This document shows, piece after piece, positions 1 through 10,612 of a stretch of DNA of 64,000 nt (position 1 is the first letter of the stretch; each line of letters starts with the position of its first letter). Under the pieces are notes generated by a model. It was given only the letters and a program-made list of their open reading frames with translations. It made no database searches and had not been told where the DNA came from. The position numbers and the translations under genes were made by a program. This stretch comes from Prorocentrum cordatum. Taxonomy: Eukaryota; Sar; Dinophyceae; Prorocentrales; Prorocentraceae. Location of the stretch: positions 338,281-402,280 of the forward strand of contig CAUYUJ010010391.1 in assembly GCA_963575745.1 (NCBI GenBank), written 5' to 3'.

Positions 1-640
1 GCAAGCAGCCCCAGCAGCAGCAGCCTCGGCGACGTGCTCCGCGACGTCCGCCGCGGCCGAGGAGGGGTCGTCCAGCTCGGCCAGGTCCCGCCCTGTCTCG
101 CCGCTGGCCCTGGGAGGTGCGACGTCGGAGGGCCTGATCCTCCCCCTCCCAGGGCACTCTGGGCCGCCAGCGGGCCGCTGACTGCTGCGGGCCCAGGGGC
201 TTAGAGACAGGGCGGGGGGCTCGCGTCGCGAGCCTGAGGCCTTCACCGCGGCCTTCCCTAAGAACGAGTCCTTGCCGTCTGGGGTGCACGTGATGTTCTT
301 CCTCAACATCTCCCCCGGCTGCGACTCCACCTCCTCGGTCACGTCTACCTCGTCCTCGGAGGCGAGATCGGAGCTGATGTCGAAGTACTGGGGCTTGAGC
401 GCCTCGACCTTTATCTCCGACTCGATAACTTCCTTGCCGTCTGGGGTGCACTGGATGTTCTTCTTTACCATCTCCCCCGCGGCGGCCGCCAGGACCCCGT
501 CGATGAGGCGCTCGACCTCCGCGTGCCCGAAGAGCTCCACGTGGAGGTCGCCAAACCTGCAACGGGCGAGCATCATCCCTTTCAGCAGCGACACGACATG
601 GCGTACTGCTGATGCGCGCTGGGCGAGAGCGCTGGTCTCG
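1..640 (-). CDS. Partial coding exon running off the left edge, unknown protein
   Basis: One minus-strand frame is open from about 640 to the first base, so the gene continues beyond the window. GC-rich third positions mark this strand rather than the opposite one. The reading begins around AVRHVVSLLKGMMLARC and contains FGDLHVELFGHAEVERLIDG. It then has two copies of a motif, GEMVKKNIQCTPDGK and GEMLRKNITCTPDGK, separated by an acidic linker (SSDLASEDEVDVTEEVE), followed by a Ser/Pro/Ala-rich tail. No start codon is convincing; the 5' end is probably an internal splice acceptor near 640. I do not recognise the family. It could be a downstream exon of the ion channel gene on the same strand, but nothing links them directly. 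Confidence 0.5.
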
Positions 641-1100
641 GCGCGCGCTGGGGGGCCGACTGCCTGCGCTTGCAGGCCCCTGGCAGCCCCTCGCGAGCCA
701 AAACTTGAGCCAAAATGGCTACGGAGGGGGGCAAAGAGGAACAATGAATAGTGGGGGATGCGGAAAGTGGCGCCCGCCCGCCCGAGCCGCGGGCGCTTTC
801 GACGCCGTCCAGGAGGGGGGGGCAGAGGGGGGGGGCGGAGCAGACGCGAGGGCGACGACGGGAAGCCGAGTGTCCTCGGTCCGCATATAGCCATATGCTT
901 GCGATCAGGGTGCGCGCGCTTTCTTCGGAGCACTTCAAGCCCGGCCCGTGCTGAGTCCACTGCTCCGTCCAAACTGCGTGATAACTCTGTCCTCTGTGAC
1001 CCCTCCTGTGCAACTGCTTCAGAACAGAGGGGCAGTGGGATCCAAGCTGAAGATGCTCCAAGACCGCGAAAGGAGTTCCTAGCTGAAGCTGGCGGGCGCG
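641..1100. other. No supported gene
   Basis: Overlapping frames on both strands are open only because the sequence is GC-rich. No motif, splice pattern or repeat that I can name was seen. Confidence 0.4.
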
Positions 1101-1429
1101 CGTCTGAAGTCGAGCGCGATCAGAAGCGTTTGCTTGCGCTCGTGCAACTCGAGTATGCTGGAAGTGAATGGCCAACCTGCGAGAAGGCCGCGTTGGGCCG
1201 CTGGCGTAGTCTGCTGGACGATCGGGGCAAAGGCAAAGCTGACAATCGCCGGAGGGATTTATTTCCATATTGCGCAGCCCCAGGGTTCCAACGGTGTCGG
1301 GCGCGCGTATGGCGCCCTTCTTGCCATCGTCGCGAGCTCGACATCCCTTCGGCAGGAGCGCCTGAATGGGCCGCAGTCGGAGAAGAGAAGAGTGAGCCGC
1401 TTCGCGAAGGGCACCCGCAAGAGAGCTCT

Positions 1430-1812
1430 CCTCTGCTTCGCAGCCATGGTGCCAGCAGAGGGCTTAGCGCATCACGTTGAAGCTCGGCGAGTTCCTGCTC
1501 GGCAGCGGCATGCTGGATCGCATCCACCTGGGCGTGGAACGCCACTGGGTTGATCGGACTCGCGCCATCTCGAATGGTACCAGCGCGTCGGCGAGCCGCC
1601 TCCGCTGCGTTGTAGACCTTCCGCGCCAGCGCCGTGTCTTGCCACCCGATCGCCTTCGCCGCCTGCCGCGCCGGAAAAATGCGCCGGGCCCATATGTTGA
1701 GCAGGTCATTGGCCGGCGGCTGGCGACGCGCGTCGCAGACGGCCGCGCCCATCAAGACCCCGCGCCGCTCGGGCTGCCGACGGGGGCGATATGGGGGAGA
1801 AAGAGCAGGCAT
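1430..1812 (-). pseudogene. Open segment of the LINE relic, unknown function
   Basis: An open stretch with ARKVYNAAEAARRRAGTIR and HAQVDAIQHAAAEQELAEL, helical and Ala-rich. Its position after the endonuclease-like piece suggests the linker before the RT, but it carries no diagnostic motif. Confidence 0.3.
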
Positions 1813-1859
1813 CTTGCGAATGTAAAATATCTAGGCGCCGCCGAAACTCAAGGCACTAG

Positions 1860-2390
1860 TCGATGGCCAGTGGCGCCGCCTTCCGAGGAGCTGCGTCCTG
1901 CCGGCGATGCGGAATGGCCCCGAACGGCGGCGCCGTCAGAGATATCTTGGGCGGCAGCTCCTCAGATGTCGAGGCGCCATGCGCGTTGAGGGTTGACTGG
2001 GGGGCCAGTTCGGCGCAGACGCCCAGATGCGAGCTATCTGCGCCAACGAATCGGAATTCTATGAGAAGTGCGCGGGGCCCTCGGAGGTCACCCCAAAAAT
2101 TTTGACCGGCGCTGCCATCCAGGTCTTCATGCGCGCGCGTTGTTGGCGATCTCAAAATCCCCCGCAGCTCGCAGCTTCAGGGCGAGCGAGCTGCAGGGAA
2201 TCATGAGAGGCAGAGTTGAAGTCGCCAAAGGCCACCGCCAACCGCGATGCAGCGCCCGCTTGAACCCGAGAAATTTCGCTTTCCAATCCTGAAATCACTT
2301 TCCGCGCGCCCCCTGCAGAAAGCCCCCTGCTGCGAATGTTGCAGCGGCGAGTCTCGGCTTGTGCGCCGCGCGAAGCCGTCTTGAGCATTC
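1860..2390 (-). pseudogene. Endonuclease-like remnant (GDFN)
   Basis: Residues SRLAVAFGDFNSASHDSLQ carry the Asp/Asn pair typical of the apurinic-like endonuclease of LINEs. About 60 codons further on, in another frame, LLIEFRFVGADSSHLGVCAE occupies the place of the SDH motif. Stops and frame changes between the two show decay. Confidence 0.4.
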
Positions 2391-2959
2391 ATTTCCAAAC
2401 CAGAGTAGACGACTTCGCTGACGCTGAGGCCGGCGATGAAGAGGGCGCGGCCGCGGCAACGCCGCCGCGCGCATGGCCGCCCCGATCCCGCGCGAACGGT
2501 CCGAATACCACTGGCGCCAGCGCCGCTCTGCCCATGGGGAACTTCAGCTCCTCCAGCGACTGGTGGGCTCCCTGGATTCCTGGCCGGGTGCGAAATGCCC
2601 GCCTTTTGCATGTAGGTGGCCTTAGACATGGCGCGGACACCGCGCCAGCGTCGCCCTCGCACTCCAAAAAGTGAAGGTCAGCCCTTCGGCCTTTGTGGCG
2701 TGCCCCCCTTTCCCCGCGCGCGCGACGATGTCGACGTAGACGCTGCGTGGGCCACTATGGTGCCGCATTGGGTGAGGACTTCGGCCGATGCGCTTTCGCA
2801 CTTCAGCGCGGGTCCAGCCGCGATTGGTGCACGGGGCTCCAGCGCGAGGACCAGGCTCCAATTCTCGGTGATCCAACCATTCTGCCTGTCAAATAAGAAC
2901 TTGACCACGGGGGGGGCGCCCGTCGAGAGCAGTAGCCACTTTCTTCCCAGCAATTTAGT

Positions 2960-3444
2960 GATTCATCTGAAACGGTCCCTTGTCATGGCCCACGCGCAAA
3001 CGCGTGGGGCCTCCTGGTGCCGCATGGACTGGGGGGCGCATCCACTGCGCCTTGCCAGGGGGACGAAGGGCGCCGAGAGCCTGAACGACGCGGTTTCCAG
3101 CGACAGCGACTGCCCCCGTGAAGTGTTATGGAGATCCGATCCTGCTCCTCTCCCGCCACCGTGCAAGCCTCTATCTTCGCGTCACTGAGCCACTTGCACA
3201 CGTGCGATGTCACGTCCGTCTTCTTGACGATGGCGGGCGCAATCATCTTGATAATGGTAGCGTCCACTTCTCGTTGGAAACCAACGCTGGGAGGCCTTGG
3301 CGGCGGCGGAACTCTGTTGGCGAGAGCGAGCTCGCGCCGCATCTCGTCCATGGTTGCATGCATGTCAGCCAGCTCAGCAACAATATTGTTGGTCCTCCCG
3401 TCAATCGCCGCCACATTTGCAGACAGAGAGAGAGAGAGAGATAT

Positions 3445-3498
<54 letters not shown>

Positions 3499-3680
3499 TC
3501 CAACTGCGCTTGCCATCGTTTCTTCAATGCATCTATTTCAGCACGGAACGTGGCTTGCACATGCGCTTTGTAAGCGTTCGGAACCAATTTGGCCGCCTCT
3601 TCCACCGCTTTGATGGCCGCCATGACAGGGCGAACAGCTGTCCCAGCAGCTGCACTCGCAGTGGTAGCGACCATGCTAGT
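2960..3680 (-). pseudogene. ORF1-like segment of the LINE relic
   Basis: The segment starts near MVATTASAAAGTAVRPVMAA. It is interrupted by a GA run read as Ser-Leu repeats, then continues with DMHATMDEMRRELALANRV and FQREVDATIIKMIAPAIVKK. A shift of frame after EEQDRISIT is needed to continue into NRVVQALGALRPPGKAQW and RLRVGHDKGPFQMN, where a stop follows. The pattern of a coiled segment, then an LRP-G-W block, then an RLxVGxDK block is what I recall from dinoflagellate LINE N-terminal proteins. That link is from memory and unverified. Confidence 0.5.
3426..3492. repeat. (GA)n microsatellite
   Basis: An almost pure GA run inside the ORF1-like segment, read as a Ser-Leu repeat on the minus strand. 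Confidence 0.95.
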
Positions 3681-5390
3681 GAGCTATCTTTGAAGGCCTT
3701 AAATTGAATACTGAACTGTTCGTCAATTGGGTCTTTGATATGGGCATCCCAACTCTCTGGATCCATGCCGTTTTCATCATCGCTGCGGACGAGGCTGGAA
3801 CGAGACCCATCGTCGTGTCTCCTATCTGCACCATCATCCCCACGATCACCATCACCTGCACCAGCAGCAGCACGACGAGAACCAGGGGTCTTCTTGTTCG
3901 CTCCTGTGCGTGTGGAGCCACCGCCCTCGGTCCCAGGCGCGAGCAGGCGCGAGTGGGAAGACAGGGGCTGGGCGCGGCCGCGGAAGGCTGGCCGCGGTGA
4001 CAGCGGTATCCCTTTTGGCACGGAGGCGCCAGGCCCCCCCAATTGCCAACATCTTGAACCAAAACGGACAGGAGGCGCGAGGAACCAGGAGGAGGAAGGG
4101 AGGGAGGAGGAGGAGGAGGAGGAGGAGGAGGAGGAGGAGGAGGAGGAGGAGGAGGAGGAGGAGGAGGAGGAGGAGGAGGAGGAGGAGGGGGAGAGGCGGT
4201 GGAGGACGGAGGCGAAATGAACCAGCGAGCCGCAGTGTACAAGCCGCCAAACAGGGCGGATCGACGAGCGGCAAACGCGCACTGCAAGGCGTGGGCCACA
4301 CCAGCACCGGCAAGCACGAGGCCGCAGACGGCAGCGCGGAGAAGGGGAGATGCGGAAAGCAGCCTACTAACTTAGAGGAAGGACGAGCTCGGGGGCAACG
4401 TTGGGTGGGTTGGTGGGTTGGTTGGTTGGTTGGTTGGACCCTGTCGGATCACGCGTGGGAGCGCAAACGCGGCCTCTTCAGCGAGCCTGCCGGGCAGCGG
4501 GCATCCCCGAGACACCCTGGCCCGTCCCAGCCCTGGCCTTCGCTGGAGGCTGGCGAGGGGAGGAACGGCTATGATAGAGGGCCGCCGCGGCGGACAGCCA
4601 CGCAGCGAAGGGGGGGAAAGCTCGGGGGGGAAACGTCGACCTGGAATCAGCGAGGCATGGCCAACAGATCGGCGATGGGCCTCTGCTACAGAGTCCGCGC
4701 ACTCCTTGGCGGGCGAGGCTATTATCGGCGGTGAATGGGCGATTGGGGGTCGATGCGTCACCCCAAGCCCCAGGCGTGCGGCGTAAGCATGAGCGGAACA
4801 CGAAACCAGGACAAGGCCAAAACCAGACCGGCACAGTACCGGGCGCCACGGCGATTCCAGAGAGCTCTGGAGCGCTCTGAGAGCGTTGTGGGGCGCTCTG
4901 GAGCACTGTATCCTTATCCTGGGCCTGCCTGGCTGGAGGGAGCTCAAGCGGCCTGAGCATGCAACTTCGGAGGTCCGGGCAGACTTCTTGGATCGGCGCT
5001 GGGCGCCACCATCTGGCGAGCGGAGCGGGCCGGGGGCGGCGTGGGAGGCGGGGCGCCTCCAAGGAAGTGCATCCCCGAGCAGAAAGATCTGAGCAGACCT
5101 CCGAAAACCTAACGCTCATGCCGCCTTCTCTCCCTCGATACGACAGGTCCCTTGGAAACCCTGGGCCCCCAAAGCGCTGTCATCTCCTGGCGGTGCAATG
5201 ATGGCACAGCGCGGGCGCGGCCGCAAGAAGCCCTCGCGAGGAACATAGCCCTGAAGCCCCCGTGCGCGCGATGCGAGTGGGGGGGGCCCAGAGCACTCTG
5301 ACCGCAACAGTACCTTCAACGGGCACGGGAAGGCACTGCGCAGCGCGCGGAGCGAAGACACCCAGGGCACCCTGACGAAAAGCATCGAAT
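3681..5390. other. Repeat-rich intergenic or intronic DNA
   Basis: A (GGA)n array at about 4082-4195 and a short GGTT run at 4410-4438 were seen. The remaining frames are GC-driven and carry no recognisable domain. Confidence 0.4.
4082..4195. repeat. (GGA)n microsatellite
   Basis: More than 30 nearly perfect GGA units, producing artefactual poly-Glu, poly-Arg, poly-Ser and poly-Pro ORFs on both strands. Confidence 0.95.
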
Positions 5391-5399
5391 TTCTTGAGG

Positions 5400-5905
5400 C
5401 GCGCCCCCACTGTACTTGCGCTGGCCTGCGGAGCCCCACTCGCTTCACTCCCACCAATTTCCGCTGAATTTCCGCTTCTCGGAGGCGAGGCCTCTTCTCC
5501 CTCTGGAGCGCGCCATGCTCGGCGAATCCGAAATGGCTCGGCTTCTGCCAAGGATGTGGCCTGCCACTGGCACACTGGGGGGCACCCCGGGGGGCGGGCG
5601 GGGACCTCGATGGAGTTCTCCGCCGCACCCCGAGGAGGCCCGACCAGGACCGTGTCGTACCACGCCGTCCCCCACGGCGCCGATCGCAAACCATACCCCG
5701 GCGTGACCACACCCACTGCAGTTTGCCGACGCGTGTCCTGGCGCTTTATTCGCAGCATCACCAGCGGCACGCAGCGCACCACCCTCACCCTCCCCCTGGA
5801 CGCCGTCACGAACAGCGCGCTCCCCCCCGCCTGCGCCTCCGAGGCCAGCTTCTGGATGTTGTCCTCGCTGAGCCAGCTGGCGAGGAGCGAGTCCTGCGGC
5901 GACCT
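5400..5905 (-). CDS. Candidate exon of an unrecognised protein
   Basis: The minus-strand frame opens after a stop near 5907 at possible acceptors (CAG|GTCGCC or CAG|GACTCG). It begins around LLASWLSEDNIQKLASEAQA, then SALFVTASRGRVRVVRC and LVMLRIKRQDTRRQTAVGVV. Residues after about 5600 become Pro/Gly/Arg-rich and may be intronic. The first 80 or so codons have balanced composition and look coding. No family is recognised. It could belong to the same minus-strand gene as the left-edge exon or the channel. Confidence 0.35.
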
Positions 5906-6589
5906 GCTCTAGAGCCCCCCCCACTTGGAGGCGTGCGTCCGACCCGAACATGCCGCACAACCACCTCATATTGAGGGATGAAAAAAACGACCCTACCCTG
6001 GGTTACAAGTGCATGGTCTGCAAACCTCCTGGGACCCCCCCAAAGCCTAGAGCCGCCAGGACGCGGCACATCACGCAAGGTTTACCCTGTCAGCCCACAG
6101 GAGTTTCAGCGCACAGCGCCTCGTAAACCAGGGTAGGGGCGTCTTTTATGCCCTTGATCATAGGACACCGTCTCCTGCGCGGCATGACCAGAGAGCGCCG
6201 GCCACGGAGCTCATGCCACGAGACGTCGCGGCGCGCGCGCCGGCCGCGGGGGGGGCGACGCACACATCGTAGTATAGCATGCTGTGGGCTACACTCTGCG
6301 AGGATGCCTCGAGCGAGAGCCCTGGGACGGGGACACGCCAAGGCGCGCCCGGTGCGCTCTCTGGGCATGGTCCCTGGGGGCGCGGCGGGGCCTGGCTTTC
6401 ACACGCGCCGGGGGCTGGCCATCGCTCGGACGTCCATTCCCTGTGTTTTTTTCGGTTTCGTGCGTGGCTTTTCCGCCAAATGATCAAGGATGCTCCTCGA
6501 TGGTCCTCGCCGAAGGAAACATGCACACGTCCAAGCGATGCCAAGGGGGTTAGGATGGCGTGAGTTCCACAGGAACTCCCTCAAACTGG

Positions 6590-6745
6590 CATGTTGGGGC
6601 GACACGCCGGACCCAAATGCCGCATGGCCGATTCCGGAAACGCTGAACCCCACCTTCCACGGGCCCCTCCGCCGCCTTCCGCGGCGGACGAGGTGACAAC
6701 CCCCTCGATCCTCGAAGGCAGAGCCACCTTTGGAACGCCCCCCTT
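6590..6745. repeat. Dispersed repeat also found at 24,060-24,260
   Basis: Shared landmarks are GATTCCGGAAACGCTGAACC, CGCCGCCTTCCGC and ATCCTCGAAGGCA followed by TTTGGAAC. The same order occurs near 24.1 kb in the same orientation. Confidence 0.6.
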
Positions 6746-6759
6746 TTTTCGGTGCGTGG

Positions 6760-6885
6760 GCTCCGGAGGTCCAGACCACTTCTCCGGGGGCCACCTCTCG
6801 TCCTGCATTTTTTTGTTTGCTTCTCCCGAGGCCCCACGAGGACCCCCAGAGGCCGAAAACCGCCAAAATCCCGCCGCTCCGACTT
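6760..6885 (+). repeat. Copy of the GAGGCCGAAAA dispersed repeat family
   Basis: It contains TTCTCCCGAGGCC and CCCCAGAGGCCGAAAACC, resembling the left arm of the foldback at 61.9 kb in the same orientation. Confidence 0.5.
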
Positions 6886-6969
6886 TCCTGGAGGGTCGGA
6901 TCTCTGGGTATGCTGGGGTGACACGCCAGCCCCGTATGGCGCCGATCTGTCGCCGATGACTCGGCAAAA

Positions 6970-7092
6970 CGTCGACGCTGCACCGGCGACGCTGGCGCAC
7001 ATCGAGCCGCGCCGGCGTCGTCGTCGCCGTCGTCGCCGTCGTCGGCGCTGCACCGGCGACGCTGGCGTAACACATCGAGCCGCGCCGCCGAT
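6970..7092. repeat. Tandem duplication of about 70 bp
   Basis: The string CGCTGCACCGGCGACGCTGG followed by ACATCGAGCCGCGCC occurs twice, about 70 bp apart, with a GTC/GCC run between the copies. Confidence 0.7.
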
Positions 7093-7149
7093 CTGCGCCT
7101 CGGGCGTGCGGCCAGGACCGCCCAGAATCGAAGGGGCAAGTCGGATCGG

Positions 7150-7485
7150 CGATCGCCCTCCGGATCGGATCGGCGGCAACATCGGCAGCCGAGTCGGGAA
7201 AGACGTCGCATCGGCGGACACATCGGCAGCCTGGTGTGGGCCTCCTCCGAGAAGTCGGAGCCAGCATCGGGAGCCGAAGTCGAACCGAATCGGAATCGGA
7301 CATCATCGAAATCGGACTCGGACTCGAACCGAATCGAATCGAACTCGAATCGGAATCGGACTCGAACCGAATCGGAGGAGGAGGGGGAGGAGGAGGAGGA
7401 GGAGGAGGAGGAGGAGGAGGAGGAGGAGGAGGAGGAGGGGGAGGAGGAGGAGGAGGAGGAAGAGGAGGAGGAGGAGGAGGAGGAC
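7150..7485. repeat. Degenerate GAATCGGA array followed by (GGA)n
   Basis: Positions 7150-7375 consist of drifting copies of GAATCGGA and GGACTCGAACC; 7378-7485 is (GGA)n. The same GAATCGGA-type motif reappears inside the channel intron at 9515-9605. Confidence 0.8.
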
Positions 7486-7569
7486 TCGAACCGAACCGGA
7501 GGCATCGAGAGGAGCCCTGGGCGGTGCGGTCCTCTCGGGGGCCCCGCCCTGCTCGAGGGCCCCACTTTT

Positions 7570-8400
7570 TTCGGGAGGCCGGCGGGCCTGAGCACCTCGA
7601 TCGCGCCCTGCCCCACGACGGCCTTCGCGTCCCGCGGCATGGCCGCGATGACCTCAGGCAGGCGGTCCAAAAGAGGTGCCCACGACGACGACGATGACGA
7701 CGTCGTCGTCATCGTCATCGTCATCGTCGTCGTCGTCATCGTCGTCGTCGTCGACCCGCAGCGGCCACGCGGCCTATGGAGGGTCACCAGGGACCCAAAG
7801 ACACCCCCGGCCCCATGGCGGGTCGAAGAGGCCCCTGAAGACGAGCGCGAACTGTTCCATGACTGGCAATGGCAAGAGAACGGCAAAGACGGCCAGCAGG
7901 TCCTCGCAGCTCCGAGACCCAAGGACACCCGAGACGACGCCCCCCCAAAGGATCCCGAAATGGCACGAATTAGCCAAGCGCGTTCGACTACTCGCAAAGT
8001 AACAACCCGCAAATGGCCTGGATCCGCCGCGGGGGATCCCGATCCATTACGCCAGGGCAGGCGCACAGGCGCATGGTCTTCCAGACGCTTGCGACTATGG
8101 GCCCTCTGCGAGCAGTGGGGAGCGCGCTCGAAGAGGGACCTCGTCCGCGCCGAAGGGGAGGACGAGGTCGTTCGGCCAGTCGTCGAGCAGGCGCCCACAC
8201 TCCTGCAGGTGTTCGTATTGTTTTCGTTTTCCCTCGGCTCTGTCTCGAATCCGCCTGTACCGCAAAACGAGGTCGAAACGAAAACGGCCCACGAATCACC
8301 GCAAACACCAGTCAGGTCCAGCCCTGTCCTGCAGGAAGTGGTGGAAGCTGAGGGCGTACGCCCACGCCAGCTGCCCGATCAGGCCCCTCTGCGGCGGCGC
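7570..8400 (-). CDS. Cluster of candidate exons, unrecognised gene
   Basis: Several minus-strand pieces have balanced composition unlike the surrounding low-complexity sequence. They are GLIGQLAWAYALSFHHFLQD (near 8330-8395), GRFRFDLVLRYRRIRDRAEG then QECGRLLDDWPNDLVLPFGA (near 8110-8290), a hydrophobic piece EDLLAVFAVLLPLPVMEQFA (near 7810-7920), and LLDRLPEVIAAMPRDAKAVV (near 7590-7670). They lie in different frames, as separate exons would. They sit downstream of the channel exons on the same strand, so they could be its C-terminal exons, but no domain supports this. Confidence 0.3.
7679..7754. repeat. GAC/GTC trinucleotide array
   Basis: A palindromic switch from GAC to GTC units in mid-array could form a hairpin. 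Confidence 0.85.
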
Positions 8401-8485
8401 GCCCGAGAGGGGGGGGGGGGCCAGCAAGAGGGGGCCAGGCCTCCTGGGACGGCCTGCGGGGCCTCTGAGGGCCTCTCCGGCCTCC

Positions 8486-9110
8486 ACAATTATTCAATAT
8501 GAATATACTCTCCCTCTTCCCCTGATGGCGTCCGGGTGATGGCCGCGCACCCTCCGCGTATTGTTTTCTACACACAGGATTCCTAGGAAATCCCGGGAAA
8601 CGACTCTCGCTGAGGCGCCGGCGTCATTTTTTCCAAAAATGCTGCTCTCGTTGAGGCGCCGGCCTCATTTCTGCTCCCGAATCGTTCCGAATCGTGCTCC
8701 CGCTGCAGCGTGGGCCTCATTTTCGGATCGGTGTTTGGCCTCCGTCGTTCAGGATGGCGTTCTCGCCCCAGCGCGGGCCTTTTTCTCGCGCGCCCATCCG
8801 CCCGCCACCACCGCGCCGCACCGCCACCCACCACCACCACCACCACCACCACCACCACCACCACCACCACCACCACCACCACCACCACCACCCACCACCA
8901 CCACCACCACCACCCACAACCACGCACACACGCACGCACGCACGCACGTGCACCACCACCCACTACGCACGCGCGCGCGGAGCCACAGGTCCGCTACGAC
9001 ACGCGTCCGCGGATAGAGAAAATCAGCGCCATGGTAAGGGATGGGAGGGAGGGGTAGGACGTCAGATATGACGCGAGCGCACCTAGCTTGTCCTCCTCCC
9101 CCTCCTCCCC
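8486..9110. repeat. Dispersed duplication, copy A (pairs with 12,234-12,915)
   Basis: It shares with copy B, in the same order and orientation, an AATTaTTCAATATGA block, a CCTCCGCGTxxTGTTxT block ending ACACACA, 53-bp-type repeats (GCTCCCGCTGCAGCG), ATGGTAAGGGATGGGAGGGA and TATGACGCGAGCGCAC. Copy A additionally holds a (CAC)n run at 8823-8914. It ends just inside the sequence following channel exon 3. Confidence 0.75.
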
Positions 9111-9180
9111 CTCCTCCTCCTCCTCCTCCTCCTCCCCCTCCTCCTCCTCCTCCTCCTCCTCCTCCTCCTCCTCCTCCTCC
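9090..9180. repeat. (TCC)n microsatellite
   Basis: A run of TCC units with a few CCC interruptions directly downstream of channel exon 3. Confidence 0.9.
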
Positions 9181-9285
9181 TGTGGCTTCGGAGGAGACTC
9201 AGAAAGCTTCCCAGGGAGGCCCTCCGAGAGAAGCCCGCCCCCGCTGCCCTTCCCCCCTCTGGGCGCGCCGCCGACCTCCTGGTCA

Positions 9286-9505
9286 GGATCGGTATCAGCG
9301 CGGCGGTCCTCAGCAGCAGCACCTCGCAGCAGGCCGCGCCCTTGAGGCCGGGGGACTCGGCGCAGCCCATGTGGCGCCAGTGGCACCACAGCGCCGCCTC
9401 GGAGAGCCATGCTCCTGGCATCACGTGCTCCGACAGCTGCGTGGGGAAGCTCGCGTCCAGCTCGTAGGACAGGGGGCCGCGCACGACGAAATACATTCCC
9501 TCCGC
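9286..9505 (-). CDS. Voltage-gated cation channel, exon 3 (cyclic-nucleotide-type domain, second half)
   Basis: The exon opens after GCGAG|GCGG with AEGMYFVVRGPLSYELDASF, continues HVMPGAWLSEAALWCHWRHM and ends near ACCEVLLLRTAAL. This reproduces the beta-roll of the CNB-like domain in dinoflagellate channels (MYFVxxGxLxY, then GxWxxEAALW, then CxVLxL). The frame joins exon 2 exactly if a GC donor is used (GAG|GCAGG), giving FGAE|AEGMYF. The 3' limit is uncertain; a GT after CAGGAG near 9286 is plausible. The Arg/Glu-binding signature of true cAMP/cGMP pockets is not evident, so ligand binding should not be assumed. Confidence 0.75.
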
Positions 9506-9737
9506 CTCGCGTGATCAGTCGGGGTCGGATCGGGACATCGGACCGAATCGGAACGAGTACCGAATAGGGCTGCATCGGCTCGGAACCGGAATCGAATCGA
9601 ATCGTCCGTGTCAGGATGCACAACAACACCATGCAAACATCGGGCACCATCGGATCGACGGAAGATCGGAATCCACTCGGATCGGGCCGACCAGCATCGA
9701 CATCGAGCCAGATCGATTAGATCAAAATGAAACCTGC
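9506..9737 (-). other. Channel intron with GC donor (232 bp)
   Basis: On the minus strand the borders read GAG|GCAGGTTTC and GCGAG|GCGGAGGG, so the same GAG|GC occurs at both ends. This fits dinoflagellate introns that use GC donors and share short repeats at their borders. The interior is a degenerate CGGAATCGGA array. Confidence 0.6.
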
Positions 9738-10245
9738 CTCGGCCCCGAAGACGAAAAGGTTGTCCCCCTTCACCAGCACCGAGAAGTGCGCGCAAGCCAT
9801 GCACACCTCCTCCCACATCGCGGTGTCCTCGTTGGAGAGAAAGTTGAGCAGCGGGTGCTCGAGGAAGTGCGGGTTGCAGAGCTCCAGCTGCAGCGAGTGG
9901 CGCAGGGACAGCGAGAGCTTATCGAGCACCGCCATGTCCTTGACCGCCTCCGGGCGCCTCTGCATCAGCTTCACTTTCACCTGCTTGCTCACCTGCATCC
10001 TGACGTCTGGGCACACGTCCATCCTGTGCAGGAACGCGGACAGAGTCTCCATCTCCTTCCTGTGCCCCTGCATGTCGATCTTGAGCTGCGCAGCGCTCGC
10101 CGAGATCGCCGATACCAGGGTTGAGAAGACCATGAGGCCCCCCATGAGGCAGCCGATATTGAAGATCCTCTCGACGCTGTTCACCGGGGAGACCTGCATG
10201 GAACCGGGCGTCATTTGAGTGAAACTCCAGTGAAACGCAGTGGTC
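9738..10245 (-). CDS. Voltage-gated cation channel, exon 2 (pore, S6, C-linker)
   Basis: It encodes the pore helix [13 protein letters not shown], then S6 [20 protein letters not shown], a C-linker with [20 protein letters not shown] and [17 protein letters not shown], and the start of the CNB-like domain ([20 protein letters not shown]). The layout is that of the KCNH/HCN/CNG superfamily. The filter reads MTPGSM instead of GYG, as I recall for a large dinoflagellate subfamily, so K+ selectivity cannot be claimed. The 5' border lies near the TTAFHW codons; no AG is present there (see findings). Confidence 0.8.
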
Positions 10246-10374
10246 CGCAACCCGCGAAAAGCCGAGGGTGGTGTGTGTATGTGTTCTTGAGTGCCCAGTC
10301 GCGACCGCGTGCTTAGTGCTTCTACTTGTTCCGCATCGTCGCCGCGTGCGAGGCTGCTACTACCAAAAAGAGCA

Positions 10375-10475
10375 TGTGTGTATGTGCGTGTGCGTGTGCG
10401 TGTGCGTGTGCGTGTGCGTGTGCGTGTGCGTGTGCGTGCGCGTGCGCGTGCGCGTGCGCGTGCGCGTGTGCGTGC

Positions 10476-10522
<47 letters not shown>

Positions 10523-10580
10523 TGCGCGCGTGTGTGTGTGTGTGTGTGTGTGTGCGTGTGTGTGTGTGTGTGTGCGTGTG

Positions 10581-10612
<32 letters not shown>

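Larger units (their letters stand above)
1120..3680 (-). mobile_element. Decayed non-LTR retrotransposon (LINE) relic
   Basis: Read on the minus strand, LINE-type pieces appear in the expected order but in different frames, so the copy is dead. At 3680-2960 there is an ORF1-like segment. At about 2390-1860 there is an endonuclease-like segment with a GDFN motif (near 2216-2228) and a later SSHLGV stretch in place of the usual SDH. At 1812-1430 there is a third open segment with LLNIWARRIFPARQAAKAIG. At least three frameshifts and a GA microsatellite interrupt it, and no RT catalytic motif was found. The LINE assignment rests on GDFN and on resemblance to dinoflagellate ORF1-like proteins. The 5' and 3' limits and any target-site duplication are not visible. 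Confidence 0.5.

Noticed and set aside
272-751. Plus-strand frame with MPSGVHVMFFLNISPG
   Set aside because: It is the antisense of the better minus-strand edge exon; its repeated motif is the complement of the KNIxCTPDGK repeat.
6399-8198. A 599-codon minus-strand open frame
   Set aside because: Dominated by poly-Ser from GGA/TCC arrays, Thr/Met from GTC arrays and Arg/Ser-rich translation of dispersed repeats; only short internal pieces look coding, in other frames.
8583-9071. Poly-His, poly-Thr and poly-Val frames
   Set aside because: Translation of the (CAC)n run.
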